A DNA stretch of 64,000 nt from Ariolimax columbianus (GCA_036924085.1 JAVGWX010000005.1:74744547-74808546); one strand, 5' to 3'; shown: positions 33,240 to 45,479, counted from the first letter of the stretch. The notes: a model not told the origin generated them from the sequence alone. Program-made: numbers and translations.

Positions 33240-34295
33240 ATGTCTGAGACAGACCACCAGTTTGAGGGAAATAGATTTGAAGGACAGCATGCATCTGTCA
33301 GAAATACTACAGGTTGTGGATCGAGATCGGTGTTTAACAATTTATGAGATGTCACCTTGATTGCCTAGATTTCTGCATCATAATTATAGCAGAATTTTTC
33401 AGTTGTTTCCTTGACTATATCCCTAATATTGTTTTGGTATTTTATGTACTCCTGCTTCTTTATTCTTGACTGCATTCTGTACTAACCAATCTGTGTATAC
33501 TCTGACCCAAAGGTCTTGTGGGTATTCTTCATCCAGGAAACAGATTAACTGTCCTATGTTGCACACTGTTCTGTTCATCCTTGACTAATATTCCTTTCAC
33601 TTTTGTTTGTATACATACTGATAGTTCATGCCTCTCTCTCCAAGGAGTTTGTTCTGGCATGGACTTTAGGGGGATGTTAACTTTAGATAGATCTGTAGTT
33701 TGTCTGCAAAGTTGTTTGACCTGGTGCATACAACTGCTAAATTTTGGAATCTGTTCTTCATTGAATGACTTGTCATGCAGAAGGACTTGTCTGCCTATGT
33801 TAGTACCATTGTGTCTCTATGTTCTCTTATTCCTTGTATCTTCCCCATTTTCTCCATCTTTATTATAGGTGTTGATTTCAATACTCCCATAATGACCCTA
33901 AGCACCTGGTTTTGCACCTTATCCAATTCTTAAAATGTAGTGTTTGCTACTGGACACCATACAGAAGTAAGTAGCTCTAAATATTTTCCCTTGAGCTCTC
34001 TGGATGGTTCCACTTAATTGTCTCAGGATGGCTAACTTCCTCCTGACTTTTTTGGCTCCTATCATCAAATGTAACTCCAAGATAGATGGGTTATTTATCT
34101 TCTCTCAAGAGCTCTCTATTTAATTTAATTAAAAACTCCAGCTTTTCATCGTGGAGAGAGTGAAATGCATAGTGCTGCATTTTTTCTGTATGATTACTAG
34201 CATACCATCTATTTGCCCATGAAATTAAGACATCAATAGCTCTTTGCAGCATTTTGATGGCAACTATTGCATGCTCATTTATACACAGAAATAGC
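33240..34295 (-). mobile_element. RNase H LINE relic on the minus strand (intron 2)
   Basis: Minus-strand reading: DEHAIVAIKMLQRAIDVLIS, WANRWYASNHTEKMQHYAF, IYLGVTFDD (thumb), then far left LWVRVYTDWLVQNAVKNKEA, an RNase H start in which YTDGS became YTDWL. Order and spacing match an I/jockey-like element. Confidence 0.75.
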
Positions 34296-34517
34296 TAACA
34301 GATAACAGATGCAGAAGTGACTGTATATGGTTGCCGTCTCACATCTGCAACGGTTGTCGGGTCCATTGTTTATTTTGTGAGTTGTTAGGTGTTTTTTTGT
34401 TTGTTCTTTGACCATGATAAAGGCATTGTGCCACAATGTGGGTTTCATTTTCTTTCTGTTCAGTTGCGGTCTCTGAGTCTTTACCTAAATAATTTGTTAT
34501 TGACTTGTGGCTATCTT

Positions 34518-35405
34518 AACTTAACTTAACTTAACATCTTTCTACTGGTTTAGAAGACTTTGCAGAGTCTGTATACAACCAGTTTTATTTACATTACCTT
34601 GCTCTAAAAACTATGCGCATTCAATTTATTCTTAAATGCATTAATTGTCTATGCCTCCACTACCTCCTGTGGCAATGCATTCCAAGCATTCACCACTCTC
34701 TGACTAAAAAAATATTTTCTAATATCTAATCTGGACCTCTCTTTAGTTAATTTGTAGCTATGCCCTCTTGTTCTTGTGGGTGGTTGTATTTTGAAAAACT
34801 TGTTATAGTCTAATTTATCCGTTCCTCTGACCATCTTATAAACCTGCATTGTCACCTCGAATTCTTCTCTTTTCTAGACACTGTAGGCTGGTTTTTCTGA
34901 GTCTTTCCTCATAACTGTAATTCTGGAATCGAACTATCAGCTTTGTCACTCTTTTTTTGTATTCTTTCCAGCATGTTTATATCCCCTCTATGATAAGGAC
35001 TCCACACCTGTAGGACACCTGTACACAGTACTCCAATCTAGGTCTAACTAATGCTTTATACAGTTTGAATATCACTTCCTTGCTCCTATGTTTGTTTAAA
35101 AAAAAATCATATCTAACATTGCATTTGCCTTTTTCGCTGCTGCCTGAACTCGCCTTACCTGTATGATCTCTATAACCCCTAGGTCCCTTTCCTTATGTAT
35201 CTTTCTAATATGGTTCTCACCCATTCTGTAATTATGTTCCATATTAGATCTACCCATGTGGATGACTGTACATTTATCTACATTAAACTCCATTTACCAG
35301 CTTACAGACCATTCTCAAATTTTATCTAAATCTGACCTCAATATATCCACTTTAGATGAGACACTACTGCATAGTTTTGTGTCATCAGCAAATTTTGCAA
35401 TTTGT
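34518..35405 (-). mobile_element. CR1/L2-like LINE, 3' fragment (intron 2)
   Basis: Reads on the minus strand from FADDTKLC at 35370-35400, through MEFNVDKCTVIHMGRSNMEH and KERDLGVIEI, to [20 protein letters not shown], the hairpin (34546-34585) and four TTAAG units. Inserted in a ~80-bp duplicated host segment. Confidence 0.92.
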
Positions 35406-35769
35406 ACCTCATGCAACAAAAACTAACACCTTACCTTGTACATTCACCTATTCTCCAATGTGCCTATGTGGCTATCTTTATCTCATTCTACAAAAGCTAA
35501 CATCTTGTATTTTCACCTATTCTGCAATGATCCTGCAGAGATATTTCTACTTTTGAAAAAAAAATTATAATAACATTTTTCTTATTGGTTGGGTCCACTG
35601 GAGAATAATGGCTCCTAATTCTGACAGTCACAGGTTAGGTTTTGTATTTCACCATTGGTAGTAAAAGCCTTTGTCCTTAATAGGGTCTTACTTTGCCACT
35701 ATCATAGGATTTAGACGTCTTATTTCACCTGTGGCTTATTAGTTTTCATATGGTGAGGTAGCCGGCCCC

Positions 35770-36500
35770 AAGCTCAGCTGTCCTTTGTCGGCTCTTACAA
35801 CAAGCCTAGTAGGTTACGGTGTTATTATTCTTTGTTACCTTTTGGGACATATGAAAGCAGTCCGGTTCAGTTGTCTATTCACTTGTGTGATGAGCGCAGT
35901 GGGAAACATAAGTAGGCTATCTTGGGCCAAGAATGTTGCGTCGTTTATTGTAAGCCTGTGTTGTTGAAGGATTACTCTTATGTTATCTGTCCATCTTCCA
36001 TGAGATCTCCTTTGTGTCCTGTATCTGGAACCTCTTGTGTTATATGTGTGAAGAAGGCGTCAATAAGGCCGCATTCTCGTGAGATGACCAAAACAAAATA
36101 TATTCTGTCTTGAAATGTATTTAATGCCAAGGATAGTTCCCACCATATTTCAAATGTCTTCATTTCTTATTCTATTTCTCCTGGTGAAACTTATGTTTCT
36201 TAGACATCTAATTTAACATCGTTTTTTTCTCTCTTGGACCTGCGATAAATGCCAAACCGACACTGATGGCACTTTGTTAGTATAAATACACAGTTGATCA
36301 ATTCTTCTTTAGTGTCAAGCATAATAATGTTCTGGTGCTTATGATGTGGTGACATTTGATAATTCACAGCAGTTGCTTTCTGGCATTGTCTTTTTATTTT
36401 ACTATCATGTCTTCCATCTTATGAGAAATGACTCCCTTGGTATTTGAAGTTCTCAGCCTGTTGAAGTTTACACGTATAGTTACACTTATGGTACTACAGT
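35770..36500 (-). mobile_element. LINE relic, C-terminal region (intron 2)
   Basis: Minus strand reads FCFGHLTRMRPY, LLHTYNTRGSRYRTQRRSHG, RWTDNIRVILQQHRLTIND and ATFLAQDS. Upstream it reads SFTRRNRIRNEDI. This is the FGH(L/V)xRM...RWxDNIK pattern of LINE C-termini. An open segment on either strand here is not a host gene. Confidence 0.7.
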
Positions 36501-36559
36501 GGCACGCTGTTATTTTGTTATCTAGTTGTTGAGGTAGTTAGTCGACATTCATGACGAGT

Positions 36560-37475
36560 GCAGGTCTCTCTGTTGTTTGTATTCATGAAGATTGTATGTC
36601 TCTATGTTCTTTGTATTCATGAAGATTGTATGTGTGTTTGTAGTCTACCTTCATGAAGATTGAATGTCTCTGTGTTGTTTGTAGTCTACCTTCATGAAGA
36701 TTGTATGTCTCTGTGTTGTTTGTAGTCTACCTTCATGAAGATTGTATGTCTCTGTGTTGTTTGTAGTCTACCTTCATGAAGATTGTATGTCTCTGTATTG
36801 TATATAGTCTACCTTTATGAAGATTGTATGTCTCTATGTGTTGTTTGTAGTCTACCTTCATGAAGAGTGTATGTCTCTGTGTTGTATGTAGTCTACCTTC
36901 ATGAAGATAGTATGTCTCTGTGGTGTATGTAGTCTACCTTCATGAAGATAGTATGTCTCTGTGTTGCATGTAGTCTACCTTCATGAAGATTGTATGTCTC
37001 TGTGTTGTATGTAGTTTATCTTCATGAAGATTGTATGTCTCTGTGTTGTATGTAGTCTACCTTATGAGAGAAGGAAAACTAACGACTGGTCAGGCAAAAT
37101 ATACTGATCAGACATGTTAGTCAGATTCAGGCAAAACATACTAGACAAGACCCTCACTTTGGCTTCCTCGTAGCCCTTCCCAAAAACGGGCTGTTTTCAT
37201 GGCAGCCTGGCTAACAAGGTGAGGGACCAACGTGATTCCTGTGGTAGTGAGCGGCACACAGATGAGGCCAAGCATAGCACAATAACCTATAGGACCCCGG
37301 TCCACCTTCAGCAGCACTTTCAGGATGTGAGGAAAGCTACTGCAATCCGCCACTTAATGTCCTTTTCAGGGCGCACAAAAGAGTAACCTACTCATTGTGG
37401 GCATTCGCAAACAACAACAACCTTATGAAGAATACATGCCTCTCTGTTGTTTGTAGTCTACTTTCATCTCTCTAT
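36560..37475. repeat. 41-bp minisatellite (intron 2), split by retroposon-Z
   Basis: About eleven units of ttcatgaagattgtatgtct + ctgtgttgtttgtagtctac + c from 36560 to 37067. One more diverged unit follows at 37429-37470, after the Z insertion. It ends about 20 bp before exon 3. Confidence 0.94.
37068..37419 (+). mobile_element. Retroposon-Z, complete reference copy (352 bp), 9-bp target duplication
   Basis: accttatga at 37059-37067 and 37420-37428. Starts gagagaaggaaaactaacga and ends gcattcgcaaacaacaacaa. No box A/B pair and no open frame. It contains a ggaccccggtcc motif, a perfect ggaccgcggtcc palindrome in other copies. The (CAA)n end and target duplication indicate retroposition. Confidence 0.9.
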
Positions 37476-37490
37476 TATTTGTCCAAACAG

Positions 37491-37580
37491 CCACATAACT
37501 CTGGTCGTGGAGACACCGGGATTTCATCCATTGAATACACAAGGCAGGGAGATAGCTATGTCTGTTCTTTGTGTGGAAAG
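37491..37580 (+). CDS. Zinc-finger gene, exon 3 (first half of ZF1)
   Basis: A 90-base phase 0-0 exon between gtccaaacag and AAG|gtaatt (residues 138-167). It encodes a short linker and then the zinc-knuckle half of finger 1, YVCSLCGK. The two histidines of that finger lie on exon 4, 2.2 kb downstream, so finger 1 is complete only after splicing. A 41-bp minisatellite with an inserted retroposon ends just upstream (about 37470) and comes close to the polypyrimidine tract. Confidence 0.85.
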
Positions 37581-37911
37581 GTAATTCATATCTTGTTTTA
37601 CATGAATAACAGCAGTTTACTTTCTAGCTTTTATTATTGATCATTGCTGCTTTTGATCATTTCTTTGAACTTGTTTTAGAGGTAGAATATATTGACTTAT
37701 TTTTGCAATCAGTTTGATTGTTGTCATTAGTCTGTCCAAATATCCACATTTTTGTTGGGGTAGAATTGTATTGTTTGTGCCAGTGTTTCTCAACCCAAAT
37801 TGAGTTTGCATCCCCTTTTCAAAACAAATATTTAAAAAACAACAACAATCATACCTTTCATATACATTACTTTGAATAATTCTTACTAAAATTAGATTAA
37901 CTTTTTTTGTT

Positions 37912-38042
37912 AACTTAACTTAACATCTTTATACTGGTTTAGAAGACCCTGCAGAGTCTGTATACAACCAGTTACATTTACATCACCTTGCTCTAAAATC
38001 TATGCGCATCCAGTTTATTCTTAAATGCATTAACTGTCCCTG
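37912..38042 (-). mobile_element. CR1/L2-like LINE, ~130-bp 3' fragment (intron 3)
   Basis: Tail, hairpin (37935-37974) and gctctaaaatctatgcgcat, ending at ttaactgtccctg. 5'-truncated. Confidence 0.88.
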
Positions 38043-38559
38043 TTGAAATAATCAAATTAAAGGTGGTATGAAAAGAATATATTCAAATATGTATTTAAGC
38101 CTACAATTACGGTCTCCACAAGCTAAATAGAACGATGATAATAATAAGGCACAACAAAGATATCTATTTTTGTAAATATTTTTTGCTGATGAACTTTAAT
38201 GTGATCCCTGCACTTCGTGTAACTTAGCTAATTGAACAAGATCGTTCTATATTTGTTAAAAGAAATCTCAAGTCTACTCTGTCACATGATTGCAATTTGT
38301 GCAGCATCATCATTACTGAAATAAACCTTTTCTCTACTTAATGTGATGTTGGAAATGCTGTAATAAGTAGTTCAGCTTCTTGCAAAGGAAGAGGATAAGG
38401 CAGCCTATTCTGGATCAAACATTTTTGTTAAGGAACAAGATAAACTGCCTTTGCTTCAAAGTGATTTTGTGGCACAATCAACTCTTCTTGCATATTTGCT
38501 GATAAGTTCTAAGTATGTTTCATAAGTATCATATACATACATACAAATTTACAGCAAAG

Positions 38560-39115
38560 AAGTTACAAAGCTGGCTGACAATTGATAGGATAGAACTATC
38601 ACACATCAACAAAGTTGCTCTCTAGTGTAATCCAGGATGTATAAACATATCAGGCAATGAGGAAGCAGATCAAAGCTCAGAGCAGGCATGGTTCAAATAA
38701 ACACACTAGCCAACATGCAGACAGCAAAACAAATACTTCAAAACAACTTCAAAGAGAAATGGCTGAATCCATATATGGAAGGGTCTACTGAACATGACAA
38801 GTGTACAAAAGTGGCACTCCCAAACAACAAGTTGATGTCAACAAACTGCAATGCAGGGAGTAGCGCATAACTCTTCTAACTTAACTTAACAATTACATAA
38901 ACAAGTTCGACCCTGCACATGAACCTAACTGCTGTAACTGCATCCATGCTTATGAGACAATGCAACATGTGCTGCTTGCTTGACCTGAAGTTATTGTCAG
39001 GCACCCCAACAATCACTTACACATTATACAGCTCCACTCACACAAAACACATGCAAATGCTCCAACTTGGCATAAATTATGAAAGAACGAACAGCTAGGC
39101 AGACCTAGTTTATCA
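38560..39115 (+). mobile_element. RNase H LINE relic, 3' part (intron 3)
   Basis: In broken frames: WLTIDRIELSHINKVAL, then NPGCINISGNEEADQ (RNase H end), a QTAKQILQNNFKEKW segment, and HAYETMQHVLLA-like zinc-binding tail. A ttctaacttaacttaac tract at 38873-38889 interrupts it. Confidence 0.6.
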
Positions 39116-39364
39116 ATAACATGTCCCTTGGATTTCTTTCCATGGTGCTAATCAACTCTCATTTAGATGGTAATGTTACATTATCTTCAAAACTGTGTTG
39201 ATACAAGAAGCATATTGGTAATAGTCCATTTGTGATGGAAGATACAAAACTGAATTTAAAGTAATCAATGGAATATTGTCTATTTTGTCCTCTTTACTTA
39301 TGACATCTTTAATATATAATGCCCACACTGAGAAACATTGGTTTATGCTTTGTCTATAGATAGT

Positions 39365-39690
39365 TTTGTTAAAAGTGATGGTTGGCTATGCTCTGTGGTT
39401 AGATTTGTGAGAACTGATTGTTGTCTCTGCTCTGTCCATGGATAGATATGTGAGAATTGATTGTTGTCTCTGCTCTGTCCATGGATAGATTTGTGAGAAC
39501 TGATTGTTGTCTCTGCTCTGTCCATGGATAGATTTGTGAGAACTGATTGTTGTCTCTGCTCTGTCCATGGATAGATTTATGAAAACTAATTGTTGTCTCT
39601 GCTCTGTCCATGGATAGATTTATGGGAACTGATTGTTGTCTCTGCTCTGTCCATGGATAGATTTGTGAGTATTGATTATTGTCGTTTCTT
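39365..39690. repeat. 43-bp minisatellite (end of intron 3)
   Basis: Seven units of gtgagaactgattgttgtct + ctgctctgtccatggataga + ttt, ending about 80 bp before exon 4. Confidence 0.95.
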
Positions 39691-39773
39691 TGTTTATGTG
39701 ACTATATATTTTATTTGGTAGAACTGTTCCATGGATTGTGAGAACTGATCATTGTCTATCACAAAACCCCCAG

Positions 39774-39896
39774 GTTGTGGTATCCAAGGCAGCCATTACC
39801 AGGCATATACAGCTGACACATGAGAAGAAGAAACCATTTGAGTGTAACATCTGTCACAGGAGGTTTGGCTACAAGAATATTTTAATGGAGCATCAG
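39774..39896 (+). CDS. Zinc-finger gene, exon 4 (second half of ZF1, most of ZF2)
   Basis: A phase 0-0 exon (41 codons, residues 168-208) between acceptor acccccag and donor CAG|gtgaga. It supplies H178 and H183 of finger 1, a THEKKKPF linker, the knuckle CNIC of finger 2 and that finger's first histidine (ILMEHQ). The last histidine of finger 2 is on exon 5. The intron before it ends in a 43-bp minisatellite and the one after it starts with a ~20-bp minisatellite, so this exon is closely bracketed by tandem arrays. Confidence 0.88.
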
Positions 39897-39904
39897 GTGA
39901 GATA

Positions 39905-40480
39905 GTCAATGTTCAAGTTTGATGTTGAAGTTGAGGGGTTTATGTTGAAATAAAGGGCTCTATGTTTAAGTTGAAGGTTTGGTGTTGAAGATTTGATGTT
40001 GATGTTGTGGGTTTGGTGTTGAAGTTGAGGTTTTGGTGTTGAAGTTGAGGGTTTGATGTTGAAGTTGAAGGTTTGATGTTGAAGTTGTGGATTAGGTGCT
40101 GAAGTTGTGGGTTTGGTGTTGAAGTTGAGGTTTTGGTGTTGAAGATGTGGGTTTGATGTTGAAGTTGAGGATTTGGTGTTGAAGTTGAAGGTTTGATGCT
40201 GAAGCTGATGGTTTGATGTTGAAGTTATGGGTTTGATGTTGAAGTTGAATGCTTAATGATGGTTTGATGTTGAAGTTGAATGTGTGATGACGGTTTGATG
40301 TTGAAATTGTGAGTTTGTTGTTGAAGTTGTGGGTTTGATGTTGAAGTTGTGGGTTTGATTCTGAAGTTGAAGGTTTGATGTTAAAGTTGTGGGTTTGGTG
40401 TTGAAGTTGAGGGTTTGATGTTGAAGTTGAGGGTTTGATGTTGAAGTTGTGGGTTTGATGTTGAAGTTGAGGGTTTGGTA
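39905..40480. repeat. ~20-bp minisatellite (start of intron 4)
   Basis: Around 28 variable units of the type gggtttgatgttgaagttga. It begins a few bases after the exon 4 donor. Confidence 0.95.
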
Positions 40481-41183
40481 TTTAATCCTCCTTCAACTCC
40501 TTTCCTTCCTGTGACACACCTTTCTATACTAATAGAAGAAGGGGCAACGAGGAAGCTTCTGACACTCTAAAACCAGATAGATGCTTTATGTAGATGACTG
40601 CCAAAAACTAGAGAGAATGAACTCCTAAAAAAGATTAGGCTGAAAGAGGATGTGCCAGGCCAAAGATTGTAGATATTGCAGTACAATTATAAAACACACA
40701 AAAATTGCACATATTTACCACAGATGTGGCGTTCTATCTGAGGAGTCCCACCAGGTAGAAAGAATGCTGGGTCATAAGCATTGAAGAGGCCTACCCAGAG
40801 CTACCGCTGACTACTCCATCCTGGGGAGCCAGGAGGCAGAAACCAGAGGAATATACTACTGGCCAAAACCCAACAAAGTGAAACCGCTAAACATCCTTCA
40901 ATGGAATGCAGGAATAATGAATAAGAATCAAGCCCCTGCAGGAAGACTCCATGCTGAGAGTATCAACATGGCTAGCATTGAAGATACATACCTTAGCAAA
41001 CAGCACAGGTTCCAAATGAGAGTATGCCAGACCAATAAAATGGATAGGGATGAACACAAATGAGGAATCTTGATTCTTATACATAGCCTGCTATAAGCTA
41101 AAGAAATCCAAATCCAAACAAGAAGACACACAGAGACAGCAAGAGCAGACATTATGGTAGGACAGGAAATCCTCTAAGTATAT

Positions 41184-41349
41184 CTCTTCTTTTTCTTCTG
41201 TGTTCGTTCTCAATCTCCCACTACCAAGCCCTGAACAGGACTTTGCAAGTAGCAGGATGTAGTCCGGAGAACGGAATGCGTTGTGTCGCTAGTTTCCAGC
41301 TTCACTGCGATATTTGCACCTTTTGGTCTGACACATCCATCTTCGGCAG
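41184..41349 (-). mobile_element. SINE-E, truncated, 12-bp target duplication
   Basis: ctctaagtatat at 41172-41183 and 41350-41361. Contains the SINE-E 3' half (minus strand): ggtgcaaatatcgcagtgaa, cgcattccgttctcc, gggagattgagaacgaacac and an AAG-rich tail. Confidence 0.93.
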
Positions 41350-41473
41350 CTCTAAGTATATGATAGGTACCACCTACCTGAAAGACCAATGGAATTGGAA
41401 ACGATTAAAGTACCAGTGCGCCAGTGTATCATAGTTAGAGACAATAACATTCATTCAGAAGAGAAGGGATGTT

Positions 41474-41494
41474 GGGGGGGGGGGGGGGGGGGGG
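41474..41494. repeat. G(21) homopolymer
   Basis: Twenty-one uninterrupted G residues inside the LINE relic. Confidence 0.95.
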
Positions 41495-43028
41495 AGGAAA
41501 GGAGGAACAAAGAGACATACTAGATGAGAAGAAGTTGAGAACTCGCAGATGGATAACAACTTGCAGCTAATCGACCAGGTAGAAGATCAGTCAACCTTTT
41601 ATTCAAGGCGAAGAAAAACACCATCTACTTCAGACCTTGCCTTTTCAACTGAAGATCTAGAAGGAAGGAGCTGCATACCATAATGATCAGAAGATCTACA
41701 GAAACTTCAAGAAGAACTATCAACTGCCAGAGAATTAGCAGAAGATGACCAAACTTTGGAAAGTAATTTCCAACTAAAGAAAGCCACAGGAAGCCTGAAT
41801 GAGACAACAAGAAACGGTTGGAAAGAAAAAATAACTGAGAGCCTCGACATAGTTTAAAATGGTATAGAACTATGGAAATTTGCAAAGTCGCTGAACAACG
41901 AAACCAGATAAACACTAAATATCACATTAGAAGAAAATGGAAATCTGGTAACAGGAGAGTGTGAAGCAAATACATCCATTGAAAACTACAGTATTGAAAG
42001 CAAAACAAAAATAACAGCAAACAGAAAGAGTGATATGAAAAAAAGAATATAATCTAAGTGTCAAATACCAACTGTAGCAGAAGAGTACATGACAACAAAA
42101 TTTAGCCAGCAAGAATAAAAAGATGCGCGAAGGCAACTAAAAAACAAGAAATCTCTTAGAAAGGATGAAAGTGTTAAAAAACCTTTCTTTGTTTAAAAAG
42201 TAAAAAGAGACTACTAGAAATCATAAATGTAAGTTGGAAAGACAGGACAGTGCTGCAAATGTAGAAGGAAGCAACCATGATTCCTGTATTAAGAAACGAT
42301 TAAGATGGAACAAAAGCTGACCCAACAGCTTGCTTAGCTGCACAGCTAAACTGATTGAAAGACTGGTAAATACCAGACTTACGTGGCACTTAAAGAGAAA
42401 AGACTGCATTATACCACAACAAGCTGGGTTCAAACAACACAGGTCAACAAAGAACCAACTAACATATATCACACAAGAGATTGAAGATGCTTTCCAGGTA
42501 AAGAATTCTCTGGCAGTAGGGTAGATACAGGGTAAATCTTTGATAAAGTGTGGAATGCGGAAAGAAAGAACAAATTACTCAAATAGGATCTGTGGACACA
42601 TGTACAAGTGTATAAGGCAATTCTTTCTAAATAGATAAGCCAGAGTGAAGATACAAGGTCACATAAGCCATATAAGAATGAAATTGAAACAAGAAGTGCT
42701 CCAGGGCAATGTGCTATAACCTACATTATTCTTGATCTTCCTCAGCAATATAGTGGATAAAATGTGACAGAGGGTCCACACTATCTAGCTTTGTGACTCG
42801 CTGAGAAAACAGCAAATTATAGGATGCAAGAAGCTCTACTACAAAGATCAGTGGACTCAGAAATGACTCCTGAGCATTAATGAGAAGAAAACAACATACA
42901 CAAATTTAACACTTTCAAATAAGGCAAACAGAATCACACTGAAACTAAATGAACATGAAGAAATGTACCCCAACTCCACATATCTAGGAATAACAATGGG
43001 CAACAGATTGACATAGAAAAACCAATTT

Positions 43029-43386
43029 CTTCTTCTTCTTCGTTCGTTCTCAATCTCCCGCTACCAAACCCTGATAGGGCTTAAGTAGCAGAATGTAGTC
43101 CAGAGAACGGAATGCGTTGTGTCGTAGTTTACAGCTTGACTGCGATATTTGCACCTTTCGGTCCAACACATCCAACTTCAGCAAGCATTTTTTGAGTACT
43201 GGGTTAGCATTCCCTCTTCGATTCCTTCTCCTTAGCCAGTCTGCCCTGCTGCAGCCTGTTATCCAGGATCACCGTGTGGAGGTGTAGAAGGGTCTTGGCA
43301 GCTCTGGTTCACTTGCCCTGACGCTAGCAGTCAGCTATGGGTCGCTGACCACTGCAGCTCATATGCTGCTCAGCATCTTGATCCCT
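43029..43386 (-). mobile_element. SINE-E, reference copy (358 bp), 13-bp target duplication
   Basis: gaaaaaccaattt at 43016-43028 and 43387-43399. On the minus strand it starts cagggatcaagatgctgagc and ends gggagattgagaacgaacga + (AAG)4. A near-identical copy is at 53847-54199. No clear tRNA boxes, so its head is unclassified. Confidence 0.95.
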
Positions 43387-44100
43387 GAAAAACCAATTTG
43401 AAAAATGTAAACAAAAAGCTACAACAACGATTGACTAATTAAAAAAATAGCAGGGACTACATGGAACTACATGAAATACTGAAATTGTTGTACAATTGAA
43501 ATTTTATACTAACTTTAGAATATGGAATGCCAGGTGGGACAACAGCTTCAAAATCCAACTTTGAAAAAGTCAAAATTAATAAACCGTGTCAGAAAGAATT
43601 ATTAAATTAGCTATGAAATCAACATCATGGAAGAAATGAGAAAAATAACAAAGCTACAACCCAAGACTGAAAGAAAATGATTACAAAGTGCAAAACTAAC
43701 AGGAGAAATTGAAACAGCTCCCAAATATTAAATGAATAAAAGACTTGATGGATATGACCAAAGCAGACTCCAGAGAAGTGGCTTTTCTAAAAAAATAAAA
43801 GCACAGATAAAGACCCTAATGATAAGCAGCACATTTCCACCATGGAAGAGAACATGATTCCCCGAGCTCAGAAGTGATGAAAAATGGCACCATAAACAGA
43901 GCTAGAGGGAAAATATATAGTATTAGAATATATTTATGGGACATACCCAGCCACAGAATGGATCTGCAAATACACAGATGGGTCAACAATGTGATCTATG
44001 AAAGATGGAGGAGGCGACGGCATTTACACAAAATTAACCTTCACCGGGCTGGACTAAAAAATTGACGTAATTTCCTCTGCAGCTGCATTAATTTTCAGCA

Positions 44101-44860
44101 CATCATGTTTTACTATTGAAGTTGATTTTTAGACCGTGTAACCTTTTTATTAATTGGCCTATAGATATGATTTTGTTGTGTGTAGAGACATAAATTAATA
44201 AAGAACGTTTTGGTGTTATTGTTTTTGTTGTGTGAGTGTTAGTTTCTGAGATAGAAGAAGATGAAAATTTATAAAAATAAAGCAAAAACATTTAGACTCA
44301 CCAACTGGGGAACGTCTCTACTCATATAGTCCATCGGAATCACAACAAACTATCGATAATGTGTTTATAATATCATCACAACTGTTAGTTTACACTAAAA
44401 ACATATGTATTATATCTATATAAATAAACTAAACTGAACTACTTCACAAAGATGTTCTATAATAACTACTGATTCCACACTGATTGAAAAGGAGAATACA
44501 TCCTTTCAAAACCTTGTTTTATCAAAGTCGATCTACACTATCGTGGCTAAAGTTGGTAGTAAAGGAAGTGACGATTGAGTACTATCAAATCAGCCGCAAA
44601 ATTGTATTTTTGTATGGCACTCTGTGTTTTATATGATAATATTGTCGCCGGTCAACGTTGGGCAAAATTGTCAGCCTCCGGTGTGCAAACTGGAGTATTT
44701 TGTTGGCAAAAATAACAGCCTCTGGCGCGGTAAAGTTTAAATAATGGACAAGACATCCATATCTCAGTGGTCACTGGACATTTCTTAAACATCTTCAGGG
44801 TTGAGGCTTAAGCAATAAGAACTGTTGCAATAGCCATTACTGAAAACAAGGATCATGCCA
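44101..44860. other. Intron 4 stretch, nothing recognised
   Basis: AT-rich, with no coding motif on either strand. Probably decayed repeat. Confidence 0.3.
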
Positions 44861-44869
44861 GAGACAAGA

Positions 44870-45420
44870 TAGTTTACATTACAGATTCTCTGTCATATTG
44901 GCCCTCAGAAAACCATAAAAAACAACGAATTAGACAGCCTATCAGAGTCACTCATGAGTAACACCTACAATTTCAACAGAGTGAAAATTCAGTGATTTCC
45001 TGCACAATGTTATACATGGAAATAAAAAGGCAGATAGACTAGCCAAAGCAGGAGGAGGCAAAACTAAAACTGAAGACAAGCTACATACAAAGAGATAAAG
45101 TCAATTAACTGCAAAGATAAATAGCACAGAGAACAACCAGAAAGCATACTACAACTTGCCAAGAAAAGATGTGACAAATTCAAATTGTAAACAAGCCACT
45201 GTTGGAGGAAACAACACTAGATGAATCAGCAATTCACAGACTGCATAACTTTGAAATCGAAATAAGTTTGAGCGAATTGGGGTGCAGGAGAGAATGGAGC
45301 AGAAGTATGTACAACCAACAAACTGCAGGAGCCATCAGTACCCACACCCATCATCATTTACTGAGAGACAGACTGAACACCTATTTGCAAGTCTAGAGTT
45401 GATGTTTAGGAACAGAACAG
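44870..45420 (+). mobile_element. RNase H LINE relic, 3' end (intron 4)
   Basis: Fragments: gaaaattcagtgatttcctg region of RNase H, KADRLAKAGGG-like (45030-45060), then DESAIHRLHNFEIEISLSEL and WSRSMYNQQTAGAISTHTHH, parallel to 740-1100. Frames broken. Confidence 0.65.
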
Positions 45421-45479
45421 AACACTGCTATAGTCCAGATGGGTGTGGTGATTATTCTTTTCCACGACTCAATATTGAT

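Larger units (their letters stand above)
40600..44100 (+). mobile_element. Jockey/I-like LINE relic with two nested SINE-E copies (intron 4)
   Basis: Endonuclease start LNILQWNAGIMNKNQAPAGR, IEDTYLSKQHRF and ARADIMVGQEIL. Past SINE-E (41184-41349) it resumes DRYHLPERPMELETIKVPVR. RT: TAKLIERLVNTRLTWHLKRK, QQAGFKQHRSTKNQLTYITQ, later YLGITMGNRLT, then past the second SINE-E NQFEKCKQKATTTID. RNase H start CKYTDGST at 43962-43990. Decayed throughout. Confidence 0.85.

Noticed and set aside
34506..35478. tgtggctatctt on both sides of the minus-strand LINE at 34518-35405, looking like a target duplication
   Set aside because: The right copy lies about 60 bp beyond the LINE end and belongs to a pre-existing ~80-bp duplicated host segment.
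35785..36163. Short open frames at 35785-36163 on both strands as genes
   Set aside because: Minus strand in another frame reads a LINE C-terminus (FGHLTRM, RWTDNIR).
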